This document shows, one piece after another, positions 32,550 to 42,564 of a DNA stretch of 64,000 bases. The translations under genes and the position numbers were made by a program. Under the pieces are notes generated by a model. The model made no database searches. It was not told where the DNA came from and saw only the letters and a program-made list of their open reading frames with translations. The stretch comes from Bordetella petrii (GTDB lineage Bacteria > Pseudomonadota > Gammaproteobacteria > Burkholderiales > Burkholderiaceae_B), in NCBI RefSeq assembly GCF_000067205.1, contig NC_010170.1:4340001-4404000 (forward strand). The letters run 5' to 3'. Numbering within the stretch: position 1 is the stretch's first letter; each line of letters opens with the position of its first letter.

Positions 32550-33530
32550 ATGCCCAGTCGTACCGTCGCGCTTGCTATCCACGACGGCGTCCAGGCGTTG
32601 GATGTGGCCGGACCGGTGGATGTCTTTCATGAAGCGAACGGCTACCTGCCCCCACAAGACCGGTATGAAACTGTGCTGGTCGCTGCCGATCGGGGCCCTT
32701 TTCGCGCGTCGAACCGCATGCAAATACTGGCCGACCTGTCGTTTGAAGAAGCAGGCGCGGCTTTCGACATTTTGCTGGTGGCAGGCGGCCCCGCATTGCC
32801 CGACGCGAAGCCGGACGCCAGGTTCGTCGCGTGGCTGCGCGCGGCCACGCAGCGCGCCGGCATCTATGGCGCGATTTGCACCGGGGCATTTATCCTGGGC
32901 CACGCGGGCCTGCTGGACCACCGCCGCGTCACCACCCATTGGCAGAATGCGTCCACGCTGGCGGCGCGCTTTCCGCGCGCTCAGGTCGAACCCGATGCTA
33001 TTTATGTGCGCGACGACAGGCTGGTTACCTCGGCTGGCGTGACGGCCGGCATCGACCTGGCCCTGGCGCTGGTCAGCCAACACCATGGCACGGAAATCGC
33101 GGTGGCCGTGGCCAAGCGGCTGGTCGTCGTCGCGCAACGCCAGGGCGGACAGTCGCAGTTCAGCCCCTACCTGACCGCCCCGGCCGACCCGGTATCGCCT
33201 GTAGCCCGCATCCAGGCGCATGTCATGACGCACATCGGCCAGCGGCACACGCTGGAGTCGCTGGCCGCCGAAGTCGGCATGAGCCCACGCAACCTGGCGC
33301 GCTATTTCGTGCAAGAAGCCGGCATGACCCCACACGAGTTCGTGCAGCGCGCCCGCATCGACGCCGCGCGCATGATGCTGGAAGCCAGCGAGCGCCCACT
33401 CAAGACCGTTGCCTACGAATGCGGATTCGGCACGGTCGATAGAATGCGCATCGTGTTCAGCGAACGGCTGGGCGTAACGCCGGCCCAGTACCGCGCCAGC
33501 TTCCGCCAGCGCAGCGTGCAGGGCCGCTAA
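32550..33530 (+). CDS. GlxA family transcriptional regulator (DJ-1/PfpI plus AraC-type HTH)
   Basis: The 326-residue product has an N-terminal DJ-1/PfpI-like domain (about 1-190, VALAIHDGVQALDVAGP and the nucleophile-elbow region AICTGAFILGHAGLLD) and a C-terminal AraC HTH pair (about 215-320: HTLESLAAEVGMSPRNLARYF and VAYECGFGTVDRMRIVF). Such regulators sense small nitrogenous or oxidative signals. ATG at 32550 has AGGAG 7 nt upstream; the preceding ATG at 32547 has less good spacing. Convergent with catalase (25-nt gap). Its target is unknown; the isochorismatase/HD genes nearby are candidates. Confidence 0.87.
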   Translation: MPSRTVALAIHDGVQALDVAGPVDVFHEANGYLPPQDRYETVLVAADRGPFRASNRMQILADLSFEEAGAAFDILLVAGGPALPDAKPDARFVAWLRAATQRAGIYGAICTGAFILGHAGLLDHRRVTTHWQNASTLAARFPRAQVEPDAIYVRDDRLVTSAGVTAGIDLALALVSQHHGTEIAVAVAKRLVVVAQRQGGQSQFSPYLTAPADPVSPVARIQAHVMTHIGQRHTLESLAAEVGMSPRNLARYFVQEAGMTPHEFVQRARIDAARMMLEASERPLKTVAYECGFGTVDRMRIVFSERLGVTPAQYRASFRQRSVQGR

Positions 33531-33555
33531 CACTGCCCAGGCCGGCCTTCCTCAG

Positions 33556-35019
33556 TTACAGGCCCAGGGCCCGTGCAATACCTGCCCCATACTCCGGGTC
33601 GGCCTTGGCACAGTTCTCGATGTGGCGCCGCTTCACTTCCAGGCGTGCATCGCCCATGGCGCGCGCCGTGTTCTCGCATAGCAATTGCCGTTGGGCCGGC
33701 GACATCAGGCGAAACAAATTGCCGGGCTGCTCGAAATGGTCATCGTCGATCCGATGATCCCAATGATCGGCAACGCCCTCTACGGCCAACGGCGGTTCTT
33801 GCAGCGACGGCACGTTGCCGATCCACGCGCCTTTGCTGTTAGGCCAATAGTTGGGCATCGCGCCCAGGTTGCCGTCGATGCGCATGGCGCCATCGCGGTG
33901 ATAACTGTGGAACGGGCATTGCGGCGCATTGACCGGTATATGATTGAAGTTCGCTCCCAGGCGGTAGCGCTGCGCGTCGCCATACGAAAACAACCGGGCC
34001 TGCAGCATCCGGTCGGGCGAAAAGCCGATACCCGGCACCACATTGGCGGGAGAGAACGCCGCCTGCTCGACTTCCGCAAAATAATTATCCGGGTAGCGGT
34101 TAAGCTCCATTACACCCACTTCGATCAGAGGGTATTCGCCCTTTGGCCATACCTTGGTCAAGTCAAACGGATTGTGCCGGTGGCTGCGCGCCTGCTCTTG
34201 CGTCATGACCTGGATGAACAACTTCCAGCGCGGGAAATCGCCCCGCTCGATGGCTTCCAGCAGGTCGCGCCCGTGGCTTTCACGGTCGTTCGCCACCATG
34301 GCCGCCGCCTTCTCGTCGGTGATGCCTTCAACTTCCTGCTGACACCGAAAGTGGAACTTCACCCACACGCGCTCGTTCAGTGCATTTATCATTGAAAACG
34401 TGTGACTGCCAAAGCCGTGCATATGCCGCAACGATTTAGGTATGCCGCGGTCCGACATCACAATGGTCACCTGATGCAGCGCCTCGGGCAGCAGCGACCA
34501 GAAGTCCCAATTGTTGTCGGCCGAACGCAGGCCGGTTCGCGGGTCCCGTTTGATGGCATGATTGAGGTCCGGAAAACGTAGCGGATCACGGAAGAAAAAC
34601 ACCGGCGTATTGTTGCCCACGATGTCCCAATTGCCTTCCTCGGTGTAGAACTTAACCGCAAAACCGCGAATATCGCGCTCGGCGTCAGCCGCGCCGCGCT
34701 CACCAGCCACCGTGGAAAAGCGCGCAAACACCGGCGTTTGTTTTCCCACCTGCGAGAACACTCTTGCCTTGGTGTACCGGCTGATATCCTGCGTGACCGT
34801 AAACGTGCCATGCGCCCCCCATCCTTTCGCGTGCATGCGCCGCTCGGGGATCACTTCACGGTCGAAATGAGCCAGCTTTTCAATCAGCCAGATGTCCTGC
34901 AGCAACGCGGGGCCGCGCGGCCCCGCAGTCAGAATGTTGAGATTGTCGGCCACCGGTGCGCCGGCGGCATGAGTCATGGCGGGACATGCCCCGCCATTGG
35001 CCGATTTTTTATCGATCAC
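33556..35019 (-). CDS. Monofunctional haem catalase
   Basis: Decomposes hydrogen peroxide. The 487-residue, small-subunit (clade 3-like) protein has catalytic His63 in RRMHAKGWGAHG, the haem-site Asn in VGNNTPVFFFRDP (about 135), and proximal Tyr346 in LFSYGDAQRYRLG. Length is typical of cytosolic catalases; there is no signal peptide. The upstream HD-hydrolase gene ends 42 nt away on the same strand, so the two may be cotranscribed. Whether OxyR controls it cannot be told here. Confidence 0.94.
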   Translation of the reverse strand: MIDKKSANGGACPAMTHAAGAPVADNLNILTAGPRGPALLQDIWLIEKLAHFDREVIPERRMHAKGWGAHGTFTVTQDISRYTKARVFSQVGKQTPVFARFSTVAGERGAADAERDIRGFAVKFYTEEGNWDIVGNNTPVFFFRDPLRFPDLNHAIKRDPRTGLRSADNNWDFWSLLPEALHQVTIVMSDRGIPKSLRHMHGFGSHTFSMINALNERVWVKFHFRCQQEVEGITDEKAAAMVANDRESHGRDLLEAIERGDFPRWKLFIQVMTQEQARSHRHNPFDLTKVWPKGEYPLIEVGVMELNRYPDNYFAEVEQAAFSPANVVPGIGFSPDRMLQARLFSYGDAQRYRLGANFNHIPVNAPQCPFHSYHRDGAMRIDGNLGAMPNYWPNSKGAWIGNVPSLQEPPLAVEGVADHWDHRIDDDHFEQPGNLFRLMSPAQRQLLCENTARAMGDARLEVKRRHIENCAKADPEYGAGIARALGL

Positions 35020-35061
35020 TTTCGATGCTCCATAGTCTGAGTTCTGGTTGCCGAGGCTGTC

Positions 35062-35703
35062 TCAATTCGGCCAGGCCGAATCGAGAATGATGGAGCAAAA
35101 ATTCATGCGCTTATAGCCAGGGTCTTTCAGGGCCAGCACATCGGCCTTGACATTGCCAAAGGTCGTCAAGGGCTTGCTTCGGATACCTTCCGCGAAGTGA
35201 TCGATGATGTTCTCTTTGAAGTTCGCTTCGCGCGGATGGTGGCAGCAAACATGCTCGCGCTGCTCATGCGTGAAATCGTGAAAGGCGATGCCCAGCACGT
35301 CCATTTCAACACCCGCCGTTACCAGCGCTATGGTGGACCGCATGTGCTCGGGAATGCCGGGCGTGGTGTGCAGGGCGATGGCCGTCCATACATCTTCGAT
35401 CTCGCGCTCGGCCACGCCATGGCTTTTCATGAAATCGCGCGCCGCGTTAGCGCCATCCACCTCGAATCGCAGGTCAGTGCTGGCATAGGGCTGGGTCAAT
35501 CCCATGTCGTGGAACATGGCGCCCAAGTACAGCAGTTCCGGGTCGTACTCCAGGCCGCGGCGCTCGCCGGTCAACGCGCCCCACAAGAACACCCGGCGGC
35601 TGTGGTGATACAGCAGATCGTCTTCAGTATCGCGGACAAGTTCGGTCGCGGCGCGCGCGATGACGCTGTCCGGGATGCGGATGCCGGCAATGGTTTCGGC
35701 CAT
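35062..35703 (-). CDS. HD-domain hydrolase, cyanamide hydratase-like
   Basis: The 213-residue product has an HD metal-binding fold: His in LLYHHSRRVFLWG (about 45-57), HD pair in LYLGAMFHDMGLT (about 74-86), and more His in IALHTTPGIPEH and an E-H-V-C-C-H-H-P segment. This pattern matches the HD hydrolase family annotated as cyanamide hydratase-like; fungal homologues convert cyanamide to urea, but bacterial substrates are mostly unproven. ATG at 35703 has a good AGGAG-like site. It is divergent from an isochorismatase-like gene and upstream of catalase. Confidence 0.75.
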   Translation of the reverse strand: MAETIAGIRIPDSVIARAATELVRDTEDDLLYHHSRRVFLWGALTGERRGLEYDPELLYLGAMFHDMGLTQPYASTDLRFEVDGANAARDFMKSHGVAEREIEDVWTAIALHTTPGIPEHMRSTIALVTAGVEMDVLGIAFHDFTHEQREHVCCHHPREANFKENIIDHFAEGIRSKPLTTFGNVKADVLALKDPGYKRMNFCSIILDSAWPN

Positions 35704-36008
35704 GGTATTTCTCCTGGTGGGACGGCCCGTGGTTCGGCGCGGGATGCCGGGCAAGGGCTGCGTTGGTCGGGGCGCGCCGCTGTAAGGTTCGGCGCGCAAA
35801 TGAATTTCAGCATCTGCTCATCGGCCGGACAACGCAGACGCGGCCACGGATCAGGACAAGCACACGTCTTTTCACGCCATGGCGCGCGCGCACGCCTTGC
35901 TGCACACCTAGAATTTCCGCACACCGAATCGATCGCGGGCCGGCCCATCTTCGGTGTTCACTCTGCTGCCGCCGAGCCGCGCGGCGAAACCAAACTATCG
36001 AGGTTCCC
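35704..36008. promoter_or_regulatory. Divergent promoter region (HD hydrolase / isochorismatase-like gene)
   Basis: No gene is seen in these 305 bases. An inverted repeat ACACCGAA-N21-TTCGGTGT lies at 35921-35957 and could be an operator or RNA stem near the plus-strand gene. Overlapping readings in all frames look like shadows. No clear -35/-10 pair was identified. Confidence 0.35.
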
Positions 36009-36656
36009 ATGAGCGTAAGAGCCACCCCGAAACCAGCCCGAAGCCTGCTGAGCTCACACGACCACGCCCTGATCCTGATCGATCATCAGTCAGAAATGGC
36101 GTTCAACACCAAATCCATCGACGTGACGAACCTGCGCACTAATACGGCCATCCTGGCGAACACCGCCAAGGGCTTCAAGGTACCGACGGTTATCACGACG
36201 ATTTCCAAGGACACCTTTGCGGGCCCGGTGCTCGATGAAATCACGGACGCCTTTCCCGATGCGGACATCGTTGACCGAACCACCTCGAACGGCTGGGAAG
36301 ACGAAAACCTGATCGCGCGCATCAACGCGACCGGCAAAACCCGCCTGGTGATGGCTGGCCTCTGGACGTCCGTGTGCTGCAATGGCCCTGTGCTGTCGGC
36401 TCTGGAGCAGGGCTACGAAGTCTACGTAGTGACCGACGCCTGCGGCGACTGCACCGCCGAGGCGCACGAACGAGCCGTGCAACGTATGATTCAGGCCGGC
36501 GCCCGCCCTATCACCTCGCTGACCTACTTGCTGGAATTGCAACGTGACTGGGCGCGCCTCGAAACGTATGACCTGACAACGGGCATCGCCCGCAAGTTTG
36601 GCGGCGCCTTTGGCGTGGGTATCCAATACGCCAAGTCCATGCTGGGCGATCATTGA
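36009..36656 (+). CDS. Isochorismatase-family hydrolase (YcaC-like)
   Basis: The 215-residue product has the cysteine-hydrolase fold: Asp25 in ALILIDHQSEM, a basic residue in the middle region, and nucleophile Cys123 in MAGLWTSVCCNGPVL. The overall pattern (MAFNTKSIDV and a long C-terminal part) matches YcaC-like hydrolases rather than true isochorismatase or nicotinamidase. Substrates of this branch are unknown; amides or hydroxamates are likely. Divergent from the HD hydrolase and followed by a terminator shared with the ABC operon. Confidence 0.8.
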   Translation: MSVRATPKPARSLLSSHDHALILIDHQSEMAFNTKSIDVTNLRTNTAILANTAKGFKVPTVITTISKDTFAGPVLDEITDAFPDADIVDRTTSNGWEDENLIARINATGKTRLVMAGLWTSVCCNGPVLSALEQGYEVYVVTDACGDCTAEAHERAVQRMIQAGARPITSLTYLLELQRDWARLETYDLTTGIARKFGGAFGVGIQYAKSMLGDH

Positions 36657-36661
36657 GCGTA

Positions 36662-36693
36662 GCGGCTGGCCCAAACACCAGAAAGCCAGCCGC
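36662..36693. terminator. Bidirectional terminator-like hairpin
   Basis: Nine-base arms GCGGCTGGC and GCCAGCCGC separated by 14 nt, in the 55-nt gap between the isochorismatase-like gene and the end of the ABC-transporter operon, which are convergent. A further CGGGC-ctt-TCCCG follows. Confidence 0.55.
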
Positions 36694-36711
36694 CGGGCCT
36701 TTCCCGCAAGC

Positions 36712-37437
<726 letters not shown>

Positions 37438-37460
37438 CGCTCTCTCCGTTACCGATGGGG

Positions 37461-38156
37461 CTATATCGCCAGCCCCATGCGCTTGTGTTGCAGGTGCAGT
37501 TCGAGCCGCCTGGCAAGCCGGGACAACAACGCACACAACAGGAAATAGAACAGGGCCAGCACCAGGTAGGTGCGCAGCGCGCCGGTCAACTCGATGCTAT
37601 TGATCTGCTGCGCGGAAAACGCCGCCTCTTGCACGCCGATGATGTAAACAATAGACGTCGCCTTGATAGTCGATACGAACTGGTTGACCAACGACGGAAT
37701 CATGTTGCTCAACGCCTGAGGCAGTTGTACCGACCACAATGTCTGGAAATACCCGAGTCCGACCGCCCGGGCCGCCTCGACCTGGCCCGCGGGCACCGAC
37801 TGGATGCCGGCCCGCACGATCTCGGCCAGGAAGGCCGACTCGTAGACAATAATCGCGGCCAGCGCGGTCGAGAATGGCGGCACCTCGAAGCCGATCATCA
37901 CGGGCAGCAGGAAGTACGCCCAGAACACAATCATGATCAGCGGAATAGCGCGGAAAGTATGCACCCATGCCGATGACAGCCACTTCAGGGGGGCACTGCC
38001 GCTGGTGCGCGCCACGCCGATGACCAGCGCGGCAGGAAATGCGCCCGCGAGGCCCAGGGCCGCAAGAATCAGGGTGCCGGCAAAGCCGCCAATGGGACCG
38101 TTAGGCCAGGACCCCACCAAGAACAGCATGCCGTAAGTATGCAGGAACTCGATCAT
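37461..38156 (-). CDS. Amino-acid ABC transporter permease 1 (HisM/GlnP family)
   Basis: The 231-residue membrane protein has about five spans and the EAA loop of His/Glu/Gln permeases (VPAGQVEAARAVGLGYFQTL). The N-terminal half includes PLIMIVFWAYFLLP, the common region for this family. ATG at 38156 is 2 nt after the stop of the other permease gene. It pairs with the second permease to form a heterodimeric channel. Confidence 0.9.
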   Translation of the reverse strand: MIEFLHTYGMLFLVGSWPNGPIGGFAGTLILAALGLAGAFPAALVIGVARTSGSAPLKWLSSAWVHTFRAIPLIMIVFWAYFLLPVMIGFEVPPFSTALAAIIVYESAFLAEIVRAGIQSVPAGQVEAARAVGLGYFQTLWSVQLPQALSNMIPSLVNQFVSTIKATSIVYIIGVQEAAFSAQQINSIELTGALRTYLVLALFYFLLCALLSRLARRLELHLQHKRMGLAI

Positions 38157-38158
38157 GC

Positions 38159-38854
38159 TCAACTCTTGAAACTGGCCGGATACTTGCGCGCGAGATGCGC
38201 GCCCAGGGCGGAAATCAACAGGGCCATGCACAGGTAGATCAAGGTCGAGATCATGAATATCTGGAACGTCTGGAACGTGGCGTTCTCGATCCGCTTGGTC
38301 TGGTAGGTAAGGTCGGTAACTCCGATCACCATCGCCAGGCTGGTGTCCTTGAACAAGATGATCGACCGGTTGATGATGGGCGGCACGGCATAGCGCACTG
38401 CCTGCGGCAGCACCACATAAATCAGCGCCTGCACGGCACCCAGGCCGATCGAACGCGCCGCCTCGACCTGCGTCGCCGGAATCGCCCGGATACCCGAACG
38501 AATGTCCTCGTAGTAGTACGCACTGACATTCAACGACAACGCAATCAGCGCAAAAGAAAACTCCGTGTTGCCCTGGTTGATCCAGACGCGGATAGCCTCT
38601 GGCAAGATCTCGGGCATGCCGAAGTACCACACCAGAATCTGCACCACGGTCGGCACGTTGCGGTGGTATTCCACATACAGCGCCACCACCGCGCGCACCA
38701 GGCGCGACGGAATCAGGTTGATGCCCGTGAGCACCATCGCCAGCAGAAACCCGCCCGCCAGCGCGCCGGCGAAAAGCCGCAGGGTAACGGTGATCCCGGT
38801 CGTAAGCATGCCCACGACCTCGGGATCTGACAGCATGGAAAACGAAAAATCCAT
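38159..38854 (-). CDS. Amino-acid ABC transporter permease 2
   Basis: Second permease of the importer, 231 residues, with spans at about 18-42, 63-83, 90-110 and 190-215 and the EAA loop IPATQVEAARSIGLGAVQAL. It is homologous to the neighbouring permease and its gene ends 2 nt before that start codon. It begins 47 nt after the binding-protein gene. No anomalies are seen. Confidence 0.9.
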   Translation of the reverse strand: MDFSFSMLSDPEVVGMLTTGITVTLRLFAGALAGGFLLAMVLTGINLIPSRLVRAVVALYVEYHRNVPTVVQILVWYFGMPEILPEAIRVWINQGNTEFSFALIALSLNVSAYYYEDIRSGIRAIPATQVEAARSIGLGAVQALIYVVLPQAVRYAVPPIINRSIILFKDTSLAMVIGVTDLTYQTKRIENATFQTFQIFMISTLIYLCMALLISALGAHLARKYPASFKS

Positions 38855-38901
38855 AAGAAAAATGGCGAGGGCGCCACACGCCCTCTTGCTCCGGTTGCCT
38901 G

Positions 38902-39756
38902 CTACTTCGACGCGTCAGCCTGGGCGGCCGCCGACACCGATTCCACCTTGAAGTCGCGCTGCATTTTGTAGATCGACTCCTGGCCCATCCACTTGTCATA
39001 GATCCGGGTCAGCTCGCCCGACTTGTCCAGCGCGGCGATAGCCTGGTTGATCTGCGCCAGCAACGCCGCCTCGCCCTGCTTGACGATGATGCCGATATGC
39101 TCGGTGTAGGTCGGCTCGTCCAGCAACGCAGTGGGTTTGCCTTCTTTCACGGAATCGTTCAGGAAACGGCGCAGCACCAGCTCGCCAGCCGTCATGGCTT
39201 CAACCTTGCCGCTCTGCAGGCCCACGTAGCACTGCGCGATATTCTGGAACGTCAGCACATTCGCGCCCTGCAAGACCTTCTCAGCAATAGCGGCGGAGCT
39301 GGAGCCCGACGAAGCGCACACCTTCTTGCCCTTCAGGTCGGCCAGCGTCTTGATGCCGGAATCCGCCTTCACCAGCACCTTGATATAGCCCTGCAGGTAC
39401 TGGTCGCTGAAATCGACCTGCTCGGCGCGCTTGGGCAGCCATGCCACGGCGCCCGCCATCATGTCGACCCGGCCCATCTTCACTTCCGGGATGCGGGCTT
39501 CGGTCGATACCGGCTTGTGCTGCAGCTTCAAGCCCAGCTCCTTGGCAATCGCCTTGCACATGTCGACGTCGTATCCCACGTATTCGCGCTTGACCGGATC
39601 CTGGAAGCCATACGGCGAACTGGCATTCTGCGTGCCGCACACGATGGTGCCGCGCGCCTTGATCGTGTCCCACTGATTGGCCGAAGCCTGGCTGCCCCAC
39701 ACCGCGGACAGCAGAATCGTACCCAACACAACTGTCTTGATTGACCGGTAATGCAT
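38902..39756 (-). CDS. Periplasmic amino-acid-binding protein of the ABC transporter
   Basis: The 284-residue secreted protein has a signal peptide (about 1-26, cleavage at ASA-NQ) and a family-3 solute-binding fold: GTIVCGTQNASSPYGF, the signature GYDVDMCKAIAKELGLKL, and R-V-D-M-M. It is of the GltI/BztA/TcyA class. There is no lipobox, so it is a free periplasmic protein. Its gene starts 22 nt after the rhodanese gene. The substrate is not readable from sequence; context favours a thiol or sulfur amino acid. Confidence 0.9.
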   Translation of the reverse strand: MHYRSIKTVVLGTILLSAVWGSQASANQWDTIKARGTIVCGTQNASSPYGFQDPVKREYVGYDVDMCKAIAKELGLKLQHKPVSTEARIPEVKMGRVDMMAGAVAWLPKRAEQVDFSDQYLQGYIKVLVKADSGIKTLADLKGKKVCASSGSSSAAIAEKVLQGANVLTFQNIAQCYVGLQSGKVEAMTAGELVLRRFLNDSVKEGKPTALLDEPTYTEHIGIIVKQGEAALLAQINQAIAALDKSGELTRIYDKWMGQESIYKMQRDFKVESVSAAAQADASK

Positions 39757-39778
39757 GCCTTTTCTCCTGTAATCGGGG

Positions 39779-41383
39779 CTAGCCGCCCACTGAGAACGTC
39801 TTGCGTTCCTGCTCATCGATCTGGGACACCAGGTTGGTTTCCCATTCCAGATACTTGCGCGCCGCCGCTTTATTGCCGTCGTGGCGGTCGTGCACAAAAA
39901 ACAGATAGTCGATGCACGCCTCGTCCGGCAGTTCGGGGCGCGCGGACATGGGCAGTCCGGAAGCTCGCAAGCCGGCGTCATCGACAACGCACAGATGGAT
40001 ATCGGCGCGGCCGGCGCGCTCCAGGTCGCTGGCCAGCCAGGCCAGCTTTGCGCGGTTGTCGCCCAGCAGAAGCACCGGGCCGTTGGCATGGCCTTCCAGC
40101 TGCTGCATGATGATCGGACGTATCGTCCATGTGGCAGCTTGCAGACTGGCTTTGCGAAACTGCATGCTGGGCCGGGCATCCAGGATGGCCACACCGGGGT
40201 TGCCGGCAACGAATGCCGCCAACTGTGCCGCGGGGATATCTTGCGTATGCGACAGCGCCGGCGCCGCGGCCGGCACGGCGGGCACGCCGTCCAACTGCTG
40301 CGGCTCTTGCAGCAGGCTGACATTCCAACCAAGCTGCTTCAGCCAGCTTGCCACCACGGGCGCCCGTATGCCGTCGGTATCGCACAACACCACTCGGGCC
40401 TTGCGCACGCCGATGTACTGGTCGGTCGCCTGGATCAGCTGGCCGCCCGGGGTGTGCTGCGCCCGGCCGGGCACGCCGCCCTGCCGGTGTTCTTCTTCGG
40501 TGCGCACGTCGCACAGGAACACATTGCAGGCGTCGTCTTCGAGCCACGCGCGCACCTGGCCGGCATCCACCACGGTCACGCCGAATTTTTCCTGTAGCTG
40601 GCGCGATCTCTGCCGCAGGCTGCTCAAGCTTTGCGCCGGTATCCGCTCGGGATACACGCGGCTGGACTGGTGCTCCAGCGGCAGGTCAGCCAAATACCAG
40701 CCTTGCGTGCCGTTTTCCAGTGCGTAGACTTCGTTGGGTATGCCCAGGTTGATCAGCGTCTGCGCCCCGATAATGCTGCGCGTGCGGCCGGCGCAGTTGA
40801 TCACGACCTTGGTGTCCGGATCGGGCGCCAGTTCGCCAATGCGCAACGCCAGCTCGCCGTTCGGGCAACAGATCGCCCCCGGGATGTTCATCTTGCGGTA
40901 CTCGGCCACCGGGCGGCCATCCAGCACGATGACGTTCCGGTCCGGATCGTTGAGCATGTCGTGCAGCTGCGCCGCCGACACGCTAGGGGTATGGTAGATG
41001 TGTTCGGCGATTTCGCCGAAAGTCTTGCTGGGCAGGTTCACGCCCGCGAACGAGGCGTAGCCCGCCTCGCGCCACGCCTCGATCCCGCCGCGCAGCACGT
41101 GCACCTGGCTATACCCCAGGCGTTCGAGCGCCTGGGCCGCCGCCAGCACGGCGCCGGCCGTTCTGGCATCGCCGTAGATCACCGTGCGCGTGCCCTTGCG
41201 CGGCACCAGCCGGGCAATATGCAGTTCCAGTTCGCTGTACGGCAGCGGCACCGCAAAAAACAAATGGTTCTCGCCGAACTGGCCGTGCTCGCGCACGTCC
41301 AGCAGAGCCAGCTCGGCCTCATCGTGTATCCAGGCTTTCAGTTCACGCGCGTCGACGTACTGCGGGGTCGAATCTATCATCAT
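39779..41383 (-). CDS. Four-domain rhodanese (sulfurtransferase), two domains with catalytic Cys
   Basis: A 534-residue protein made of four rhodanese repeats: D1 about 8-110, D2 about 130-235, D3 about 270-380, D4 about 385-500. D2 has catalytic Cys197 in the loop VINCAGRTRS, and D3 has Cys334 in VVLCDTDGIR. The corresponding loops of D1 (VIYGDARTAG) and D4 (LLLGDNRAKL) have no Cys, so those two domains are probably inactive, structural or regulatory. The gene overlaps the lyase gene (ATGA) and precedes the binding protein. It probably takes sulfane sulfur from the lyase or dioxygenase products. Confidence 0.88.
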   Translation of the reverse strand: MMIDSTPQYVDARELKAWIHDEAELALLDVREHGQFGENHLFFAVPLPYSELELHIARLVPRKGTRTVIYGDARTAGAVLAAAQALERLGYSQVHVLRGGIEAWREAGYASFAGVNLPSKTFGEIAEHIYHTPSVSAAQLHDMLNDPDRNVIVLDGRPVAEYRKMNIPGAICCPNGELALRIGELAPDPDTKVVINCAGRTRSIIGAQTLINLGIPNEVYALENGTQGWYLADLPLEHQSSRVYPERIPAQSLSSLRQRSRQLQEKFGVTVVDAGQVRAWLEDDACNVFLCDVRTEEEHRQGGVPGRAQHTPGGQLIQATDQYIGVRKARVVLCDTDGIRAPVVASWLKQLGWNVSLLQEPQQLDGVPAVPAAAPALSHTQDIPAAQLAAFVAGNPGVAILDARPSMQFRKASLQAATWTIRPIIMQQLEGHANGPVLLLGDNRAKLAWLASDLERAGRADIHLCVVDDAGLRASGLPMSARPELPDEACIDYLFFVHDRHDGNKAAARKYLEWETNLVSQIDEQERKTFSVGG

Positions 41384-42564
41384 GCAATCGCTTGTTGTTG
41401 TGACAAACCAGGCAAGACGGCCAGCATCCTGCCCAAGTCTTCTTTCAGGTCCGCCGGTTCTTCCAGGCCAATGTGCAGGCGCAGCAGGTAGCCGGGCGGC
41501 GTGGCCTGCCCGGCGAATCTCGTGCTGGCAGGGTCTACCGGCAGCACCAGGCTCTCGAACCCGCCCCAGGACGACCCGATGCCGAATAACTGCAGCTCCC
41601 CGATGGCGGCCTCTACCGTTGCCTGGGAAAATTCCGGGTTGAATTCAATCGTCAGCAAACCGTTGCTGCCCGACGCATCCCGGCGCCACAAGGCATGGTT
41701 GCGGTCGCCCGGCAAGGCGGGGTGAAACACGGCGCTGATGGCCGCCTGCCCCGCCAGCCAGCCGGCAACATCCAGCGCGCTCTGCGCGTGGCGCCGCAGC
41801 CTCAGGTCCAGCGTGCGCAACCCGCGCAGCACCAGAAAGGCGTCTTCCGCCGCCACTGTTTGCCCCAGGTTGATGCTGACATTCTCGATGGCATCGAAAC
41901 ACGCGCGGGTGGTGGTCACCGACCCCATCATCACGTCGGAATGGCCGCCCAGGTATTTGGTCGCCGCCACCACCGATATGTCGCACCCCAGCGCGAGCGG
42001 CCGATACGCCAGCCCCGAACCCCAGGTGTTGTCGGCGCACAGCAGAATGCCGCGCTCGTGGCAGATCTGCGCGATGGCTGGCAGATCCAGCATGTCGTAC
42101 AGCAGCGAGCCGGGCGATTCGACGTACACCATGCGAGTCGATGGCCGCAGATGGCGCTGCCAATCGGCATCGTGCGGGCTGAAGAAGCTGTATTCGATAC
42201 CGTAATGCACAAGCTGTGTCGCGCACAGGCGCCTGACCGGCTCGTACACGCCTTCCGAGATCAGCACATGATCGCCCGCCTTCAGGCACGCCAGCAGGGT
42301 CGAGGCGATGGCCGCCAGCCCCGTCGGAAACAGCTTGGTCCGGTAGCCGCCCTCCAGCTCGGTGATCGCGTCTTCCAGTGCGTACACGGTCTCGTTGCCG
42401 CGCGCGCCGTACGACAGCACCCGCTGCGTTTCGCGTTGCTTGCGCGCGCCGCGCCACTGTTCCAGGCTCTCGAAAAGATAGGTGCTGCCCTTCACGATAG
42501 GGGTATTTGCCCACCCCGAGGCCGGCCGGCCCATATGCGCCAGCCGCGTCGACCGGGCTTTCAT
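41380..42564 (-). CDS. PLP-dependent cystathionine beta-lyase-like enzyme
   Basis: The 394-residue fold-type I PLP enzyme of the Cys/Met-metabolism family has the Schiff-base lysine at Lys203 (ATKYLGGHSD), the cofactor Asp178 (ADNTWGSG) and Tyr residues near the start (SYGARGN) used in substrate binding. MetC and related C-S lyases share this profile and split cystathionine, cystine or other cysteine conjugates to release thiol, pyruvate and ammonia. Here, between a thiol dioxygenase and a rhodanese, a catabolic C-S lyase role seems more likely than methionine synthesis. The start overlaps the dioxygenase stop by one base. Confidence 0.86.
   Translation of the reverse strand: MKARSTRLAHMGRPASGWANTPIVKGSTYLFESLEQWRGARKQRETQRVLSYGARGNETVYALEDAITELEGGYRTKLFPTGLAAIASTLLACLKAGDHVLISEGVYEPVRRLCATQLVHYGIEYSFFSPHDADWQRHLRPSTRMVYVESPGSLLYDMLDLPAIAQICHERGILLCADNTWGSGLAYRPLALGCDISVVAATKYLGGHSDVMMGSVTTTRACFDAIENVSINLGQTVAAEDAFLVLRGLRTLDLRLRRHAQSALDVAGWLAGQAAISAVFHPALPGDRNHALWRRDASGSNGLLTIEFNPEFSQATVEAAIGELQLFGIGSSWGGFESLVLPVDPASTRFAGQATPPGYLLRLHIGLEEPADLKEDLGRMLAVLPGLSQQQAIA

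Noticed and set aside
32551..33533. Minus-strand frame opposite the GlxA-type regulator
   Set aside because: Apart from its last 45 codons in the AT-rich area it is a shadow of the regulator gene.
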